This document shows positions 18,716-27,701 of a stretch of DNA of 61,535 nt, one piece after another. This DNA comes from Lewinellaceae bacterium (GTDB lineage: Bacteria; Bacteroidota; Bacteroidia; Chitinophagales; Saprospiraceae), in contig CANJPT010000011.1 in assembly GCA_947476195.1 (NCBI GenBank), positions 1 to 61,535 on the forward strand. The letters are read 5' to 3'. A program made the translations under genes and the position numbers. Position 1 is the first letter of the stretch, and each line of letters opens with the position of its first letter. A model generated the notes under the pieces. That model made no database searches. It saw nothing but the letters and a program-made list of their open reading frames with translations, and had not been told where the DNA came from.

Positions 18716-19231
18716 TTAAAACTCCATAATAGTACCGCAATGTTTGCAGGTTCGTGCTTCCAGGTCATCCTTAAATTCGCCAATGGCTTCTCGAATCTGG
18801 CTGCCAATGTCTTTAAGTGGAAAACCGGCCTCGTGGAGCGGCTGATCACATTTTTCGCAAAACCAGAGGAGTTTGTCTACTTCACCTGGATTGCGGTGGC
18901 GTTCCAGCACGAGTCCAACAGTTCCGGCAGGTCGTTGAGGGGAGTGTGGAGTACGAGGGGGTAATAGAAACATCTCACCTTCGCGGATGTCGATTGTTTC
19001 GCGTTTGCCTGCTTCGTTGATAATTTTAACCTGAATATCGCCCTCCAACTGATAAAAAAGTTCTTCGCCTTCTTCCCAGTGGTAGTCTTTACGGCCATTT
19101 GGGCCGCCAACCACCATTACAATGAAGTCTTCATTTTGGAGATAGATCTGCTTGTTACCTACAGGCGGCTTTAGTAGATCGCGGTTTTCGTCGATCCAAG
19201 CTCGGAGGTTGAATGGTTTTGCGATTGCCAT
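18716..19231 (-). CDS. nbaC: 3-hydroxyanthranilate 3,4-dioxygenase
   Basis: A 171-aa cupin dioxygenase that opens the ring of 3-hydroxyanthranilate to give the quinolinate precursor in the kynurenine route to NAD, or in tryptophan catabolism. The cupin metal ligands are visible: DYHWEEGEELFYQLEGD supplies His and Glu, and LLPPRTPHSPQR supplies the second His. The C-terminus carries CEKCD and CKHCG, the rubredoxin-like second iron site found in bacterial enzymes. Length matches the bacterial family. No other kynurenine-pathway genes are in the window. Confidence 0.93.
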   Translation of the reverse strand: MAIAKPFNLRAWIDENRDLLKPPVGNKQIYLQNEDFIVMVVGGPNGRKDYHWEEGEELFYQLEGDIQVKIINEAGKRETIDIREGEMFLLPPRTPHSPQRPAGTVGLVLERHRNPGEVDKLLWFCEKCDQPLHEAGFPLKDIGSQIREAIGEFKDDLEARTCKHCGTIMEF

Positions 19232-19263
19232 GGCGAATATTTTATAGTTGAATTCTTTGGCGA

Positions 19264-19271
19264 CAAATGTA
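19264..19271 (-). promoter_or_regulatory. Promoter of the 3-hydroxyanthranilate dioxygenase gene
   Basis: TACATTTG on the minus strand, with a TTG about 17 nt upstream, 33 bp before the ATG at 19231. Confidence 0.55.
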
Positions 19272-19518
19272 TATATAATCGAATTATTTTCAACACAGGG
19301 GTTATTTAATTGAGTAGGTTACATTTGTGCCTTGCCGATGATTCTAAATTATTTTGATTGACACAGTTTTCTGAACACTCCCACTCCCACTCCCACTCTC
19401 CTCTTCGTCGGGCCAAACAAAAAACCATATCCCAAACAAGCAATTAAGTAGATTTTTGAACCCTGTTCATTCAAGAAAGATTTTTAAATCAAGATATTCT
19501 TTGTTCATCCCTCCTACC

Positions 19519-20895
19519 ATGCAAGCGTACAAAATCCTCCCCCTTTTATGCCTACTTGCCTTCTGCAAGACCACAAAAAATACCAATGCCCCTCAACCCG
19601 CCGAGCATTACAATGCGACCGCCGACCCTGCGCCTTTACCTTCTACGATCAGCATTCCGGTCAGTATTTCGGTAGATGATATCCTGCGGTCGCTAAATTC
19701 CAGATTGTCAGGAAAAGCCCTTTTTGAAGACTATTCTTTTGAGGACAATGGCCACGATGGTCTTATGATGAATGCCTGGAAAAGCCAGGACATCACGCTT
19801 TTTTTTGCAGGGAACACGGTGAAATACCGGGTTCCGCTCAAACTTTGGATCAAAAAAGAACTCGTATTTGGCTCCTCTGCTGAGGCTGAGGGCGAACTTG
19901 CACTAAATTTTAAGACTACCTTCAACATCAATGCCGACTGGAGTCTTAGTACTCAGACAGAAGTCGAATACCATGAATGGATCAGCATACCCATCCTAAA
20001 AACAGGCATAGGAGATATCAGTATGGAAACGATCGCTAATCTGATACTCAATAGCAGCAAAAAGACCCTCAGTAAAACCCTCGACCAATATGTAAACCAA
20101 CAAATCAATCTTAGACCTTACGTCCAGGAAGCCTGGGTGGCCATCCAGCAGCCTATGCTACTCGATGGAGGCTATCAGATGTGGTCGAAAACCACCCCTA
20201 TTAGTATAGGTCTAACCCCGATCACTACGTACAACAATGCATTGCAAACGAAAATTGCGGTCGAATGCCTTAACAACGTGTCTTTTGGCGAGAAACCAAT
20301 CTTTCGGGAGAATTCCGCGCTACCCAATCTGAACCTGTTAACTGAAGCCCCGAATGATTTTAAAATGCGATTTGCTACTGATTTGCCCTTTGCAGAAGCC
20401 GAGCGCCTGGCGAATAATATCATGGTTGGGCAGATATTTGAATCCGGAAAAAAGAAAGTAAAAGTGGAGGATGTTAATCTCTGGGGCAATAATGACCGCG
20501 TTGTGGTGAACACGAGACTGAGCGGTTCCTTTAATGGTCAGATTTATTTCATAGGCAGACCGGAGTTTAATCCGACAAAAAACCAAATTGAAGTAAAAGA
20601 CCTTGATTTTCAAGTAGATACACGAAATTTTTTAATGCGTTCAGCCTCCTGGATCTTTCAGGGGACCATCAAAAAGAAGATGATCGCAAGCATGGTATTT
20701 CCCCTTGCCCAAAATATAACCGAGGTAAAAAGTGCCCTACAACAAACGCTTAGCAACTATCAGATACAACCAGGAATAACCCTCTACGGTGCGCTCGACA
20801 GTATAGGGGTGCAGGATACCCGGGTGACTCCCACCGGAATCCGGGTCAACCTTTTTTCAACCGGTAAAGTGTATGTGGATGTGAAAGGGTTGTGA
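19519..20895 (+). CDS. DUF4403 family lipoprotein
   Basis: A 458-aa protein starting at the ATG at 19519 (MQAYKILPLLCLLAFCKTT); the upstream part of the frame lacks a signal. The lipobox ends LLAFC, so the protein is probably lipid-anchored. The mature region, with opening strands STISIPVSISVDDILRSLN and paired beta domains with long helices (MVFPLAQNITEVKSALQQTL), matches DUF4403, a BPI/SMP-like tubular fold family in Bacteroidota that may bind lipids in the envelope. Function is not established. It ends directly before the large repeat array. Confidence 0.8.
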   Translation: MQAYKILPLLCLLAFCKTTKNTNAPQPAEHYNATADPAPLPSTISIPVSISVDDILRSLNSRLSGKALFEDYSFEDNGHDGLMMNAWKSQDITLFFAGNTVKYRVPLKLWIKKELVFGSSAEAEGELALNFKTTFNINADWSLSTQTEVEYHEWISIPILKTGIGDISMETIANLILNSSKKTLSKTLDQYVNQQINLRPYVQEAWVAIQQPMLLDGGYQMWSKTTPISIGLTPITTYNNALQTKIAVECLNNVSFGEKPIFRENSALPNLNLLTEAPNDFKMRFATDLPFAEAERLANNIMVGQIFESGKKKVKVEDVNLWGNNDRVVVNTRLSGSFNGQIYFIGRPEFNPTKNQIEVKDLDFQVDTRNFLMRSASWIFQGTIKKKMIASMVFPLAQNITEVKSALQQTLSNYQIQPGITLYGALDSIGVQDTRVTPTGIRVNLFSTGKVYVDVKGL

Positions 20896-20906
20896 TTGTC
20901 GTTTGA

Positions 20907-21365
20907 ATCATTGGGTCATTAAGGTCATTGGGTCATTAAGGTCATTGGGTCATTTAGGTCATTGGGTCATTAAAGTCATTGGGTCATTAAGGTCATTGGG
21001 TCATTTTGGTCATTGGGTCATTAGGTCATTGGGTCATTAAGGTCATTGGGTCATTAAAGTCATTGGGTCATTTAGGTCATTGGGTCATTTTGGTCATTGG
21101 GTCATTAAGGTCATTGGGTCACTAAGGTCATTGGGTCATTAAAGTCATTGGGTCATTTTGGTCATTAGGTCATTGGGTCATTGGGTCATTAAAGTCATTG
21201 GGTCATTAATTGCCATTGTAGTAAAAGGCAAATGGCGGCCAATGACCCAATGACCTTAATGACGCAATGACTTTAATGCCCCAATGACCTTAATGACCCA
21301 ATGACCTTAATGACCTAAATGACCTTAATGACCTAATGCCCCAATGACCTTAATGACCCAATGAC
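20907..21365. repeat. Large inverted array of 17-bp GTCATT repeats
   Basis: The left arm (20907-21209) is about 18 head-to-tail copies of TCATTGGGTCATTAAGG with small variants in the last four bases (TAAAG, TTTAG, TTTTG). The right arm (21241-21365) is about seven copies of the reverse complement (AATGACCTTAATGACCC). Between them lies a unique spacer (about 21210-21240) that holds its own small hairpin, GCCATT against AATGGC. The structure can fold into one very long imperfect hairpin or cruciform. It fills the 484-bp gap between two convergent genes and has no ORF. Inside each unit the hexamer GTCATT recurs every 8-9 bp. Confidence 0.95.
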
Positions 21366-21379
21366 TACCAATACCAAAC

Positions 21380-22333
21380 TCACTTCAATATCCTAAAGCA
21401 CTGATGAATCCGCTCATTCCGGAAATCTTCAGGTATCGTCTGCTTTGAAATATCCTGAATTTCAGAAGCCCGGATTTCTTCCGTGTCAAGTTTGAATCGG
21501 CGGTAATTGGTGGAGAACCAAACCATTCCACCGGGTGCGCAGCGTTGAAGTGCTGCATTGAGCATCCAGACATGGTCGCGTTGTGTATCCAGTGTACCGG
21601 TCATTCGTTTGCTGTTAGAAAACGTGGGTGGATCCAAAACGATTAGGTCAAATTGCTCCTGTACTGGTTCGTGCAACCATGAGGTCACATCGGCTTGTAA
21701 TAAGCGGTGAGGCCCGGAAGCGAAGCCATTAAGGGCCAGATTTCGATCAGCCCATTGAAGGTAAGTATTACTCATATCTACCGTGAGTGTAGATGCGGCG
21801 CCGCCAGCAGCGGCATATACAGAGAACGAACCGGTGTAGGCAAACAAGTTAAGGACACGCTTCCCGGCAGATGCTTTGCGTACCATTTGGCGCGTGTTTC
21901 GATGGTCTAAGAATAAGCCTACATCGAGATAATCTGCTGGGCGGATGAGGAAATTCAAGCCATTTTCGTGTACGATGTACTCCGCGCCGGCACGGGAAAA
22001 CCGCTCATATTGTCGCAGTCCTTTTTGTCGCTGACGAAATTTCAAAAAGATGCTATCTGGATGAATATCAAGCACTTCTGAGGCGACCTGGATACAATCA
22101 GCTAACCAGGCCGAGTGTTGATCCGGGTCCATGCCATGATCACGCTCGTATTCCGCGATGTGTGCAATGCCTTCGTAAATATCTACAGCCAAAGGTGTGC
22201 CTGGAATATCGTTGTCATATATCCGAAAGCAGGTAATACCCTGCCGCCGCGCCCATTTTCCATAGTGCCGAAAGTTTTTGGTCAACCGGTTTTTGAAAGG
22301 TTCAAGCCGGGAGGGGAGAATATCATTCGTCAT
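21380..22333 (-). CDS. rlmK: Stand-alone RlmK-like 23S rRNA methyltransferase
   Basis: A 317-aa class I SAM-dependent methyltransferase that corresponds closely to the C-terminal half of E. coli RlmL (RlmK, which makes 23S rRNA m7G2069). Shared signatures are YLDVGLFLDHRNTR, the SAM loop NLFAYTGSFSVYAA, VDMSNTYLQWADRNL and the catalytic LDPPTFSNSKRM. The N-terminal RlmL half (THUMP, m2G2445 methylase) is missing, so this is a stand-alone m7G enzyme and RlmL activity would be encoded elsewhere. It converges on the repeat array. Fusion in Enterobacteria versus a split gene here is known variation. Confidence 0.88.
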   Translation of the reverse strand: MTNDILPSRLEPFKNRLTKNFRHYGKWARRQGITCFRIYDNDIPGTPLAVDIYEGIAHIAEYERDHGMDPDQHSAWLADCIQVASEVLDIHPDSIFLKFRQRQKGLRQYERFSRAGAEYIVHENGLNFLIRPADYLDVGLFLDHRNTRQMVRKASAGKRVLNLFAYTGSFSVYAAAGGAASTLTVDMSNTYLQWADRNLALNGFASGPHRLLQADVTSWLHEPVQEQFDLIVLDPPTFSNSKRMTGTLDTQRDHVWMLNAALQRCAPGGMVWFSTNYRRFKLDTEEIRASEIQDISKQTIPEDFRNERIHQCFRILK

Positions 22334-22484
22334 TTCGTCATTTCGTTATTGAGTCAGCATTCACATTGGACACCTAATCACACCGAGATTTTCTCTCGTA
22401 CTATTGGCGAAATCAGAGATCTCTGCCAAATTTTTTCGCAACAGAGTCTGATTTACTGTCAAAGCCTGGGATGATTTGTAGAGT

Positions 22485-22868
22485 TCACCTTTTTGGTTTT
22501 TTTTTCAGTATCTTTTTACCAAGCTCTGAATTCTGCAAAAGAGCAAGTTCCGGGTAGTCACGGTTGTTTTGAAGGATATCAGTTGCTATGACCGCGCTAA
22601 TCTCAACGGCTTTATTTGCGAATGCCTTAGCTTTTGTTGCATCATGACACATCTGGGCACAGCGAGCAGCACGGAGGTAGCTTAAAGTACTATGCTGTGA
22701 AATAGAAAAAGCCCGTTCATAAGCCTCCAGACAAGGTTTACACTGACCTTTTTGGAGTTCACCGAGGGCTATTTCAACAGCGCTCCGGTATTCAGGATTA
22801 TCGGGTGCTGATTGAGCCGTAGCAGATAGAAAGATAGCCAACAGGGGAAGTGTGAGTATATATTTCAT
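22485..22868 (-). CDS. Small secreted TPR-like protein
   Basis: A 127-aa protein starting at the ATG at 22868 with a signal peptide (MKYILTLPLLAIFLSATAQ). The mature part is helical, with one recognisable TPR-like unit (CKPCLEAYERAFSISQHSTL then AARCAQMCHDATKAKAFANK). Four cysteines occur as CKPC and CAQMC pairs, so disulfides in the periplasm are possible. No family function was recognised. Confidence 0.65.
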   Translation of the reverse strand: MKYILTLPLLAIFLSATAQSAPDNPEYRSAVEIALGELQKGQCKPCLEAYERAFSISQHSTLSYLRAARCAQMCHDATKAKAFANKAVEISAVIATDILQNNRDYPELALLQNSELGKKILKKKPKR

Positions 22869-22982
22869 CAAAATTGAAATTTCATGCTTGAAATTTTGAC
22901 AAATAAACCGGTTTTCGGCAGAATAGGCTGCAAGTTCGGTTGAATAGGTGTCAATCAAGCCTTGTAACTCCCAACTTGTAAC

Positions 22983-24269
22983 TTAAACCTCTTCCGGCAA
23001 CTTACTAACCAAAACCCGATCGATCTTGCTCTTATCCATATCCATAATTTCAAAACGGTAGCCTTCAGTGGTCAGGATATCCCCGACTTTAGGGATCTCG
23101 CTGAGTTTGTATAGGATAAAACCTGCCAGAGTAGAATAGTCTGCGTCTTCAAAATCAAACGCTTTGAGACTCAGTGTTTCCCGCAATTCATCAATGGGGA
23201 TCATCCCGTCTACCAAAAGGCTGCCGTCTTCGCGGGTAACGATATCAAGTTCTTCCGCATCATCCAGATCTGGCAAAGTGCCAAAGATGTTTTCGGTCAA
23301 GTCATGTAGGGTAATGATCCCTTGTGTAGAGCCATATTCGTCCACAACTACAGCAAAGTAATTTCGCTCTTTTCGAAATCGCTCCAGGATCTTCAGCGCA
23401 TTCATCGTTTCCGGGATATAGAGCGGCTGGGTAATGATTTTCCTTAGATCAAACTCCTTTTTATCGCGGTTGCCGATGTAGTCGCGGAGCTTAATCACCC
23501 CGATAATATTCTCAATATCGTCATCGCAGAGCAGGAATTTAGTATACCCACTTTCGCGTATGACCCGGTCATTCTCTTCCAAACTTTCCTGAATGTCAAT
23601 CCATTCCACATCATTTCGGTGCGTCATTATGGTGTAGGCATCCCGATCAGCAAAACGCAGAATATTTGTAATGAACTCGCTTTCCTTTTGCTCCAATACC
23701 CCCTGTTGGTTTGCCATTTTTACCATCAATTTGATCTCGTCTTCCGAAATGCTCTGCTGGTCGTTTGGTTTTATGAACAGCATTCGCATAAACAATTTGG
23801 TACTCCAACTCAGAAAGGTAGAGATCGGGCCTGTTAGCTTTGTGATAAAATTCATCACAGGTGCACAAGCGATGGCGAGCGATTCAGCATACTGTATCGC
23901 AATGTACTTTGGTGCCAGCTCGCCCACAATCAAGGAGAAATAGGTAATGAGCGTAACGACAATAGAGATTGAAATTTGTTCGGCGTAGGGTGCAGCACTT
24001 GGCAATTTGGCCACAAATGGCTCTAGCTGGTGGCCAATAGCAACCCCCGCATAGGCGCCTTCCACGATGCTGATTAGCGTAATGCCGATCTGCATAGCAG
24101 ACAAGTAACGGTCAATGTTGTCCAGTAGTTTGACTGCGATGGCGGCATTTCGGCTGCCCTTCAATTTTGCGGCTTCAAGCCTTGAACGCTTAGAGGTAAG
24201 CAGGGCGATCTCTCCAAGTACGAGAAACCCATGCAAGATAATAAGGACTACTACTATGGCAATTTCCAT
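22983..24269 (-). CDS. CNNM/CorC-type hemolysin-family transporter
   Basis: A 428-aa inner-membrane protein of the CNNM transporter (DUF21) family. The N-terminal DUF21 domain (about residues 1-190) has four hydrophobic segments, including ALLTSKRSRLEAAKLKGSR and LISIVEGAYAGVAIG. A paired CBS domain module follows (YTIMTHRNDVEWID, then the LPDLDD linker), and the C-terminal CorC_HlyC domain ends with VGDILTTEGYRFEIMDMDK. Family members are Mg2+/Co2+ efflux or Na+-coupled Mg2+ transporters. The hemolysin label is historical. Length and domain order are complete. Confidence 0.9.
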   Translation of the reverse strand: MEIAIVVVLIILHGFLVLGEIALLTSKRSRLEAAKLKGSRNAAIAVKLLDNIDRYLSAMQIGITLISIVEGAYAGVAIGHQLEPFVAKLPSAAPYAEQISISIVVTLITYFSLIVGELAPKYIAIQYAESLAIACAPVMNFITKLTGPISTFLSWSTKLFMRMLFIKPNDQQSISEDEIKLMVKMANQQGVLEQKESEFITNILRFADRDAYTIMTHRNDVEWIDIQESLEENDRVIRESGYTKFLLCDDDIENIIGVIKLRDYIGNRDKKEFDLRKIITQPLYIPETMNALKILERFRKERNYFAVVVDEYGSTQGIITLHDLTENIFGTLPDLDDAEELDIVTREDGSLLVDGMIPIDELRETLSLKAFDFEDADYSTLAGFILYKLSEIPKVGDILTTEGYRFEIMDMDKSKIDRVLVSKLPEEV

Positions 24270-24401
24270 AAGAAGAATGCTGCTGTGCCGCTTTAAAAAG
24301 TGGGAAAAAATGGCGCAGGTATGAGAGGCGGCTTGGCAGCGAAGGTTTATTACAGGAACCGGTCAATAAAGCTGCGCCCAACTTTATTCTGGATTCGGGT
24401 G

Positions 24402-24409
24402 CAAAAGTA
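24402..24409 (-). promoter_or_regulatory. -7 box for the CNNM transporter gene
   Basis: TACTTTTG on the minus strand, 133 bp upstream of the ATG at 24269. Confidence 0.5.
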
Positions 24410-24514
24410 GCCTAATTACCAAATTTTTCAGATGAAAATTCATGGGTTGCCTGTACCGCAAGAAATATTTTGTTAAAACTTAAAAAAAATTTCGTCTACC
24501 CAATTTAATGCTCA

Positions 24515-24522
24515 TACATTTG
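24515..24522 (+). promoter_or_regulatory. -7 box for the ECF sigma gene
   Basis: TACATTTG, a perfect TAnnTTTG match, about 128 bp upstream of the ATG at 24650. Confidence 0.5.
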
Positions 24523-24649
24523 GCATTATTAATGGGCAATACGCTCAATCATTTCATCACCAACTTTTCCTTCTGCTTATAGAGTATAACTTGTACACCA
24601 ATTAAATTTCTGAATCAATTTAACTGGTTAACAGCAAACCCATTTGCTT

Positions 24650-25234
24650 ATGCAAGTTATGCCAATGCTCCACGATCATGAACTGATCGCACGCTACACA
24701 GACGGTGATGAACAAGCCTTCGAGACCCTTCTCGCTCGTTACAAGGCTAAAATTTACACCTCTATTTATCTCTTTGTGAAAGATCGCGCACTTGCGGAAG
24801 ACATCTTTCAGGAAGTATTTATTAAAATCATTGACACGCTCCGCAAGGGCAAGTACAACCACGAAGGCAAATTCGTGCAATGGGCCATGCGCATATCGTA
24901 CAATATGTGTGTGGATTATCACCGCCGAAATAAACGCCGTGCCCATGTCAATCCAAATCCGGAATTTGACATATTCGATGTGCTGCGGGTAAGTGATGAA
25001 GGTCCGGAAACCATCATTATGCGTTCAGAGACGCATAACCGTATCCGGCATCTGTTGGATGAATTACCTCCTGAACAGCGGGAGGTCGTAATTCTCCGTC
25101 ATTATGCGGACATGAGTTTCAAAGAAATCGCCGGTCTGACCCGGGTTAGCATCAATACTGCCCTGGGCCGTATGCGTTATGCGCTGATCAACATCCGTAA
25201 GATGATGACGGAGCGTGAAGTGTTGCTTCAGTGA
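24650..25234 (+). CDS. ECF-type RNA polymerase sigma factor
   Basis: A 194-aa sigma-70 family factor with only regions 2 and 4. Region 2 includes DRALAEDIFQEVFIKII and the FVQWAMRISYNMCVDYHRR segment that melts and reads the -10 region. Region 4 includes LPPEQREVVILRHYADMSFK and the recognition helix VSINTALGRMRYAL. The ATG at 24650 is taken rather than the TTG two codons earlier. Unlike typical ECF loci it has no adjacent anti-sigma gene; a strong terminator follows directly, so it is monocistronic. Confidence 0.9.
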   Translation: MQVMPMLHDHELIARYTDGDEQAFETLLARYKAKIYTSIYLFVKDRALAEDIFQEVFIKIIDTLRKGKYNHEGKFVQWAMRISYNMCVDYHRRNKRRAHVNPNPEFDIFDVLRVSDEGPETIIMRSETHNRIRHLLDELPPEQREVVILRHYADMSFKEIAGLTRVSINTALGRMRYALINIRKMMTEREVLLQ

Positions 25235-25265
25235 GGATCATACACCTTACAATGTACTTTTTGCG

Positions 25266-25300
25266 AGGCCGATTTCCTATCCAGGAGTTCGGCCTTTTTT
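25266..25300 (+). terminator. Rho-independent terminator after ECF sigma gene
   Basis: Stem AGGCCGA (25266-25272) pairs with TCGGCCT (25289-25295) around a 16-nt loop, followed by a T run to 25300. Confidence 0.85.
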
Positions 25301-25449
25301 ATTTTGGACGGATTCCAGTTTTACTGGACTTAGGGAGTGTTATTTTACCTTCAGTTGCAACAGTGGGTAAACCTGAAATCATACCAAAAGAAGTAGGGCG
25401 AGGTTGCCGAAAAGCGAAAAGAGTTGGCATTTAAATCACAATTAGTATT

Positions 25450-26084
25450 ATGAAAATTACTAAAATATTATCGGTTATTATTTTGACCAGTTTCGTTGGT
25501 CTTTTGTACCATTACACAGAAAAAGCTTCAGAATTTTCAGAAAAACAGCATCAAATTATCCAACTTTAGCATCTCAAGTTGAAACTTCACCTGGGGTTTT
25601 TGAAATATTAGACAAATATCTCGCCTCCTCTGAATTTAAAGAGTTTCTCACAAAATACCACTTTAAACCCAGTGATTATTATCGAATGATGACTAACTCT
25701 AATGAGGAGTTTTTTGGAGTTCAGTTTAAACATACAAATGACGAAACAAATATCAAAGATTTTTTCCTGATTATTTACCCAACAAAGTTGAAATTTAATG
25801 TTCTCATTATTGAGCAGGAGATAGGTGGTGAGATTGCGAAATTAGCAATCTATCATGCCAACGACTATAAATTTCTAACTTCAGGCGATTTTTCGCTAAA
25901 CTCAACTGAAAATGAGGCCGCAGTTGATCGCTCCTGCTTTTCCAAATCTAACACATTTAATGAATGTTTTGGATGTAGTATGGCTGTTTTTGCAAGTGAC
26001 CCTGTAATCACAGCTGCGTGTATAGTCGCACCATGGTCCTGTCTTGGAGCAGCGGTCATACATTGTTATGGATTGCCTTATTAA
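25450..26084 (+). pseudogene. Frameshifted secreted protein with Cys-rich hydrophobic C-terminus
   Basis: Two overlapping frames form one broken gene. The 5' part starts at ATG 25450 with a signal or anchor helix (MKITKILSVIILTSFVGLLY) and stops at 25567-25569. The other frame continues with VETSPGVFEILDKYLASSEF and runs to 26084. Adding one A to the A5 run at 25541-25545 restores a single reading frame of about 211 aa. The C-terminal about 40 residues are hydrophobic, with five cysteines (CFGC, then AAC, WSC and HC), loosely like the mature domain of halocin C8-type peptides; that resemblance is weak. The region is richer in A+T than its neighbours. The gene may be inactive, or the base may be a sequencing error. 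Confidence 0.6.
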
Positions 26085-26188
26085 GCACTCTTCATAATTT
26101 AGGGTTAAGATTTTTCTCAGGTTTTCTTAAAGCCTGTAGATCGAAACAATTGTTTTCTACTGACTTTTTTTCAATAAATTTAAATATT

Positions 26189-26374
26189 ATGAAAAATTCA
26201 ATAATTTGGTTGTTGCTCCTGATCATTCCTTTAATACTTGTCTTTGCCAGTGCATTGATCCGCTTACAGGGTGGGGATGGTACTTGGGGCTTTGTTTTGT
26301 CCCTAGTTTCCTTTTCCACGGGCTTGACCCTTTGGCTGATGCGCAAACTAAATTCCACGCAAAAGCCCCATTGA
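26189..26374 (+). CDS. Small two-helix membrane protein
   Basis: A 61-aa protein starting at the ATG at 26189 (MKNSIIWLLLLIIPLILVF). Two hydrophobic helices are separated by a short RLQGGDGTW loop, and the tail is basic (MRKLNSTQKPH). The frame is open further upstream, but that part is not protein-like. No family was recognised. It lies 104 bp after the broken Cys-rich gene on the same strand and is followed by a strong terminator, so the two may form one transcription unit. Its size and topology would suit an immunity-type or accessory membrane protein, but nothing proves this. Confidence 0.55.
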   Translation: MKNSIIWLLLLIIPLILVFASALIRLQGGDGTWGFVLSLVSFSTGLTLWLMRKLNSTQKPH

Positions 26375-26406
26375 GTGTTTTTTGCTTTGGATCAACCAGG
26401 AAATTG

Positions 26407-26441
26407 GCGACTCGCAGTCTATTGCTGCGGGTCGCTTTTTT
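26407..26441 (+). terminator. Rho-independent terminator
   Basis: An 11-bp stem, GCGACTCGCAG (26407-26417) against CTGCGGGTCGC (26425-26435) with one G-T pair, a 7-nt loop and a T6 run. Confidence 0.88.
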
Positions 26442-26508
26442 ATTTCAGCCAAGCACAACATGGCTTACTTGTAGCTAACCATTCAAACTATTTTCCGACC
26501 TTTGCCCC

Positions 26509-27450
26509 ATGAACGCACTGAGCGAAACCAACCTGCAACTCCCGGGCCAAACGGCCTTCTACCGAGGTAAAGTCCGCGATGTTTATTCTCTGGACGATCG
26601 GCTGATTATGGTAGCCAGCGACCGCATTTCGGCATTCGACCACATCCTTCCACGTGCGATTCCACACAAAGGGGCGGTTTTGAACCAAATTGCTTCCTAC
26701 TTTCTTCAATCTACGCGTGATATTTGCCCCAATTGGCTAATTTCGACGCCCGATCCAAACGTCGCGATTGGCTGGCGTTGTGAGCCGGTTCGCGTAGAGA
26801 TGGTCATACGGGGTTATTTGGTTGGACATGCAGCCAGGACGTATGATTCAGGGGTACGCACTTTGTGCGGTGTTAACATGCCGGAGGGATTGCGTGAAAG
26901 CGATCCATTTCCGGAGCCAATTATTACGCCGACCACTAAGGCGGATGAAGGACACGATGAGGATATTTCAAGAGAAGAGATCCTTGCCCGTGGAATTGTA
27001 AGCGAAGAAGATTATGTTCAGATGGAGGCTTATACCCGGGCACTTTTTCAGCGAGGAACAGAAATGGCTGCTGCTCAGGGATTGATCCTGGTAGATACAA
27101 AGTATGAATTTGGTAAAAAAGACGGTCAAATCCTACTTATGGATGAGATCCATACCCCCGATAGCTCCCGTTATTTTTATGCGGAGGGTTATGCCGAACG
27201 GCAGGCAAAAGGCGAGCGGCAACGCCAGTTGAGCAAGGAATTTGTTCGGGAGTGGCTGATTGCCAATGGCTTTCAAGGCAAAGAAGGGCAGCAGATGCCT
27301 GATATGCCCGCTGCTTTTGTGAAAGAAATTTCTGATCGCTACATAGAACTCTTCGAAATGGTGACCGGGCGGCCATTCGTGAAAGATGATTCAAGAAATA
27401 TTTCTGCCAGGATTGAGGAGAATGTGTTGGCGGCCTTGGCGTTGATTTGA
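26509..27450 (+). CDS. purC: Phosphoribosylaminoimidazole-succinocarboxamide synthase
   Basis: A 313-aa cytoplasmic SAICAR synthase, which joins aspartate to CAIR with ATP in step 8 of purine synthesis. Family blocks are [13 protein letters not shown] and [19 protein letters not shown] at the N-terminus, [15 protein letters not shown], the [16 protein letters not shown] segment that binds substrate, [11 protein letters not shown], and [14 protein letters not shown] near the end. Its length matches the longer, yeast-like class. It is transcribed alone here; no other pur genes are adjacent. Confidence 0.97.
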   Translation: MNALSETNLQLPGQTAFYRGKVRDVYSLDDRLIMVASDRISAFDHILPRAIPHKGAVLNQIASYFLQSTRDICPNWLISTPDPNVAIGWRCEPVRVEMVIRGYLVGHAARTYDSGVRTLCGVNMPEGLRESDPFPEPIITPTTKADEGHDEDISREEILARGIVSEEDYVQMEAYTRALFQRGTEMAAAQGLILVDTKYEFGKKDGQILLMDEIHTPDSSRYFYAEGYAERQAKGERQRQLSKEFVREWLIANGFQGKEGQQMPDMPAAFVKEISDRYIELFEMVTGRPFVKDDSRNISARIEENVLAALALI

Positions 27451-27458
27451 AACCCATA

Positions 27459-27660
27459 CTAACGAAGTACCCCAAAAACTGCTGACAGGGGGCTTTTGCC
27501 CGCTGTGGCTACCCGGCACACATACAATCCGTTGGATAGCTATTGCGAGGGTCAGTAGGCCATTCCCAGTATCCATATTTTCAGCCTGAATCACTTGACC
27601 CGATGAACACCGTAAGCACCGAAGCAGGCTGGACGTAAATACCCTTGCGGGTAATTGCAT
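27459..27660 (-). pseudogene. Decayed 3' end of a T9SS cargo gene
   Basis: On the minus strand, one frame reads SSGQVIQAENMDTGNGLLTL and a second frame continues LSNGLYVCRVATAGKSPLSA, ending FGVLR and a TAG at 27459. Joined, this is a typical T9SS sorting domain, from the strand-turn-strand to the final basic strand. At least one frameshift lies near 27541, and probably another near 27605, where a third frame reads QPASVLTVFI. No upstream coding sequence survives, so only the sorting domain remains. Confidence 0.65.
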
Positions 27661-27701
27661 CGAACTTACAATTGTACACGTTTAAGGTAGGTTTTGTCCC
27701 C

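Larger units (their letters stand above)
24270..24649. other. Divergent promoter region between CNNM gene and ECF sigma gene
   Basis: A 380-bp AT-rich noncoding stretch. It contains two clear -7 boxes facing outward (24402-24409 minus, 24515-24522 plus). The leaders are about 125 nt on each side. No ORF, RNA motif or repeat was recognised. Confidence 0.6.

Noticed and set aside
20907-21365. CRISPR array or iteron replication origin
   Set aside because: The units are contiguous with no unique spacers of CRISPR type, and no rep or cas gene is near; the inverted arrangement does not fit either.
25541-25569. Programmed ribosomal frameshift in the Cys-rich gene
   Set aside because: The A5 run is not placed as an X-XXY-YYZ heptamer in the reading frame and no following stem was seen; a plain indel is simpler.
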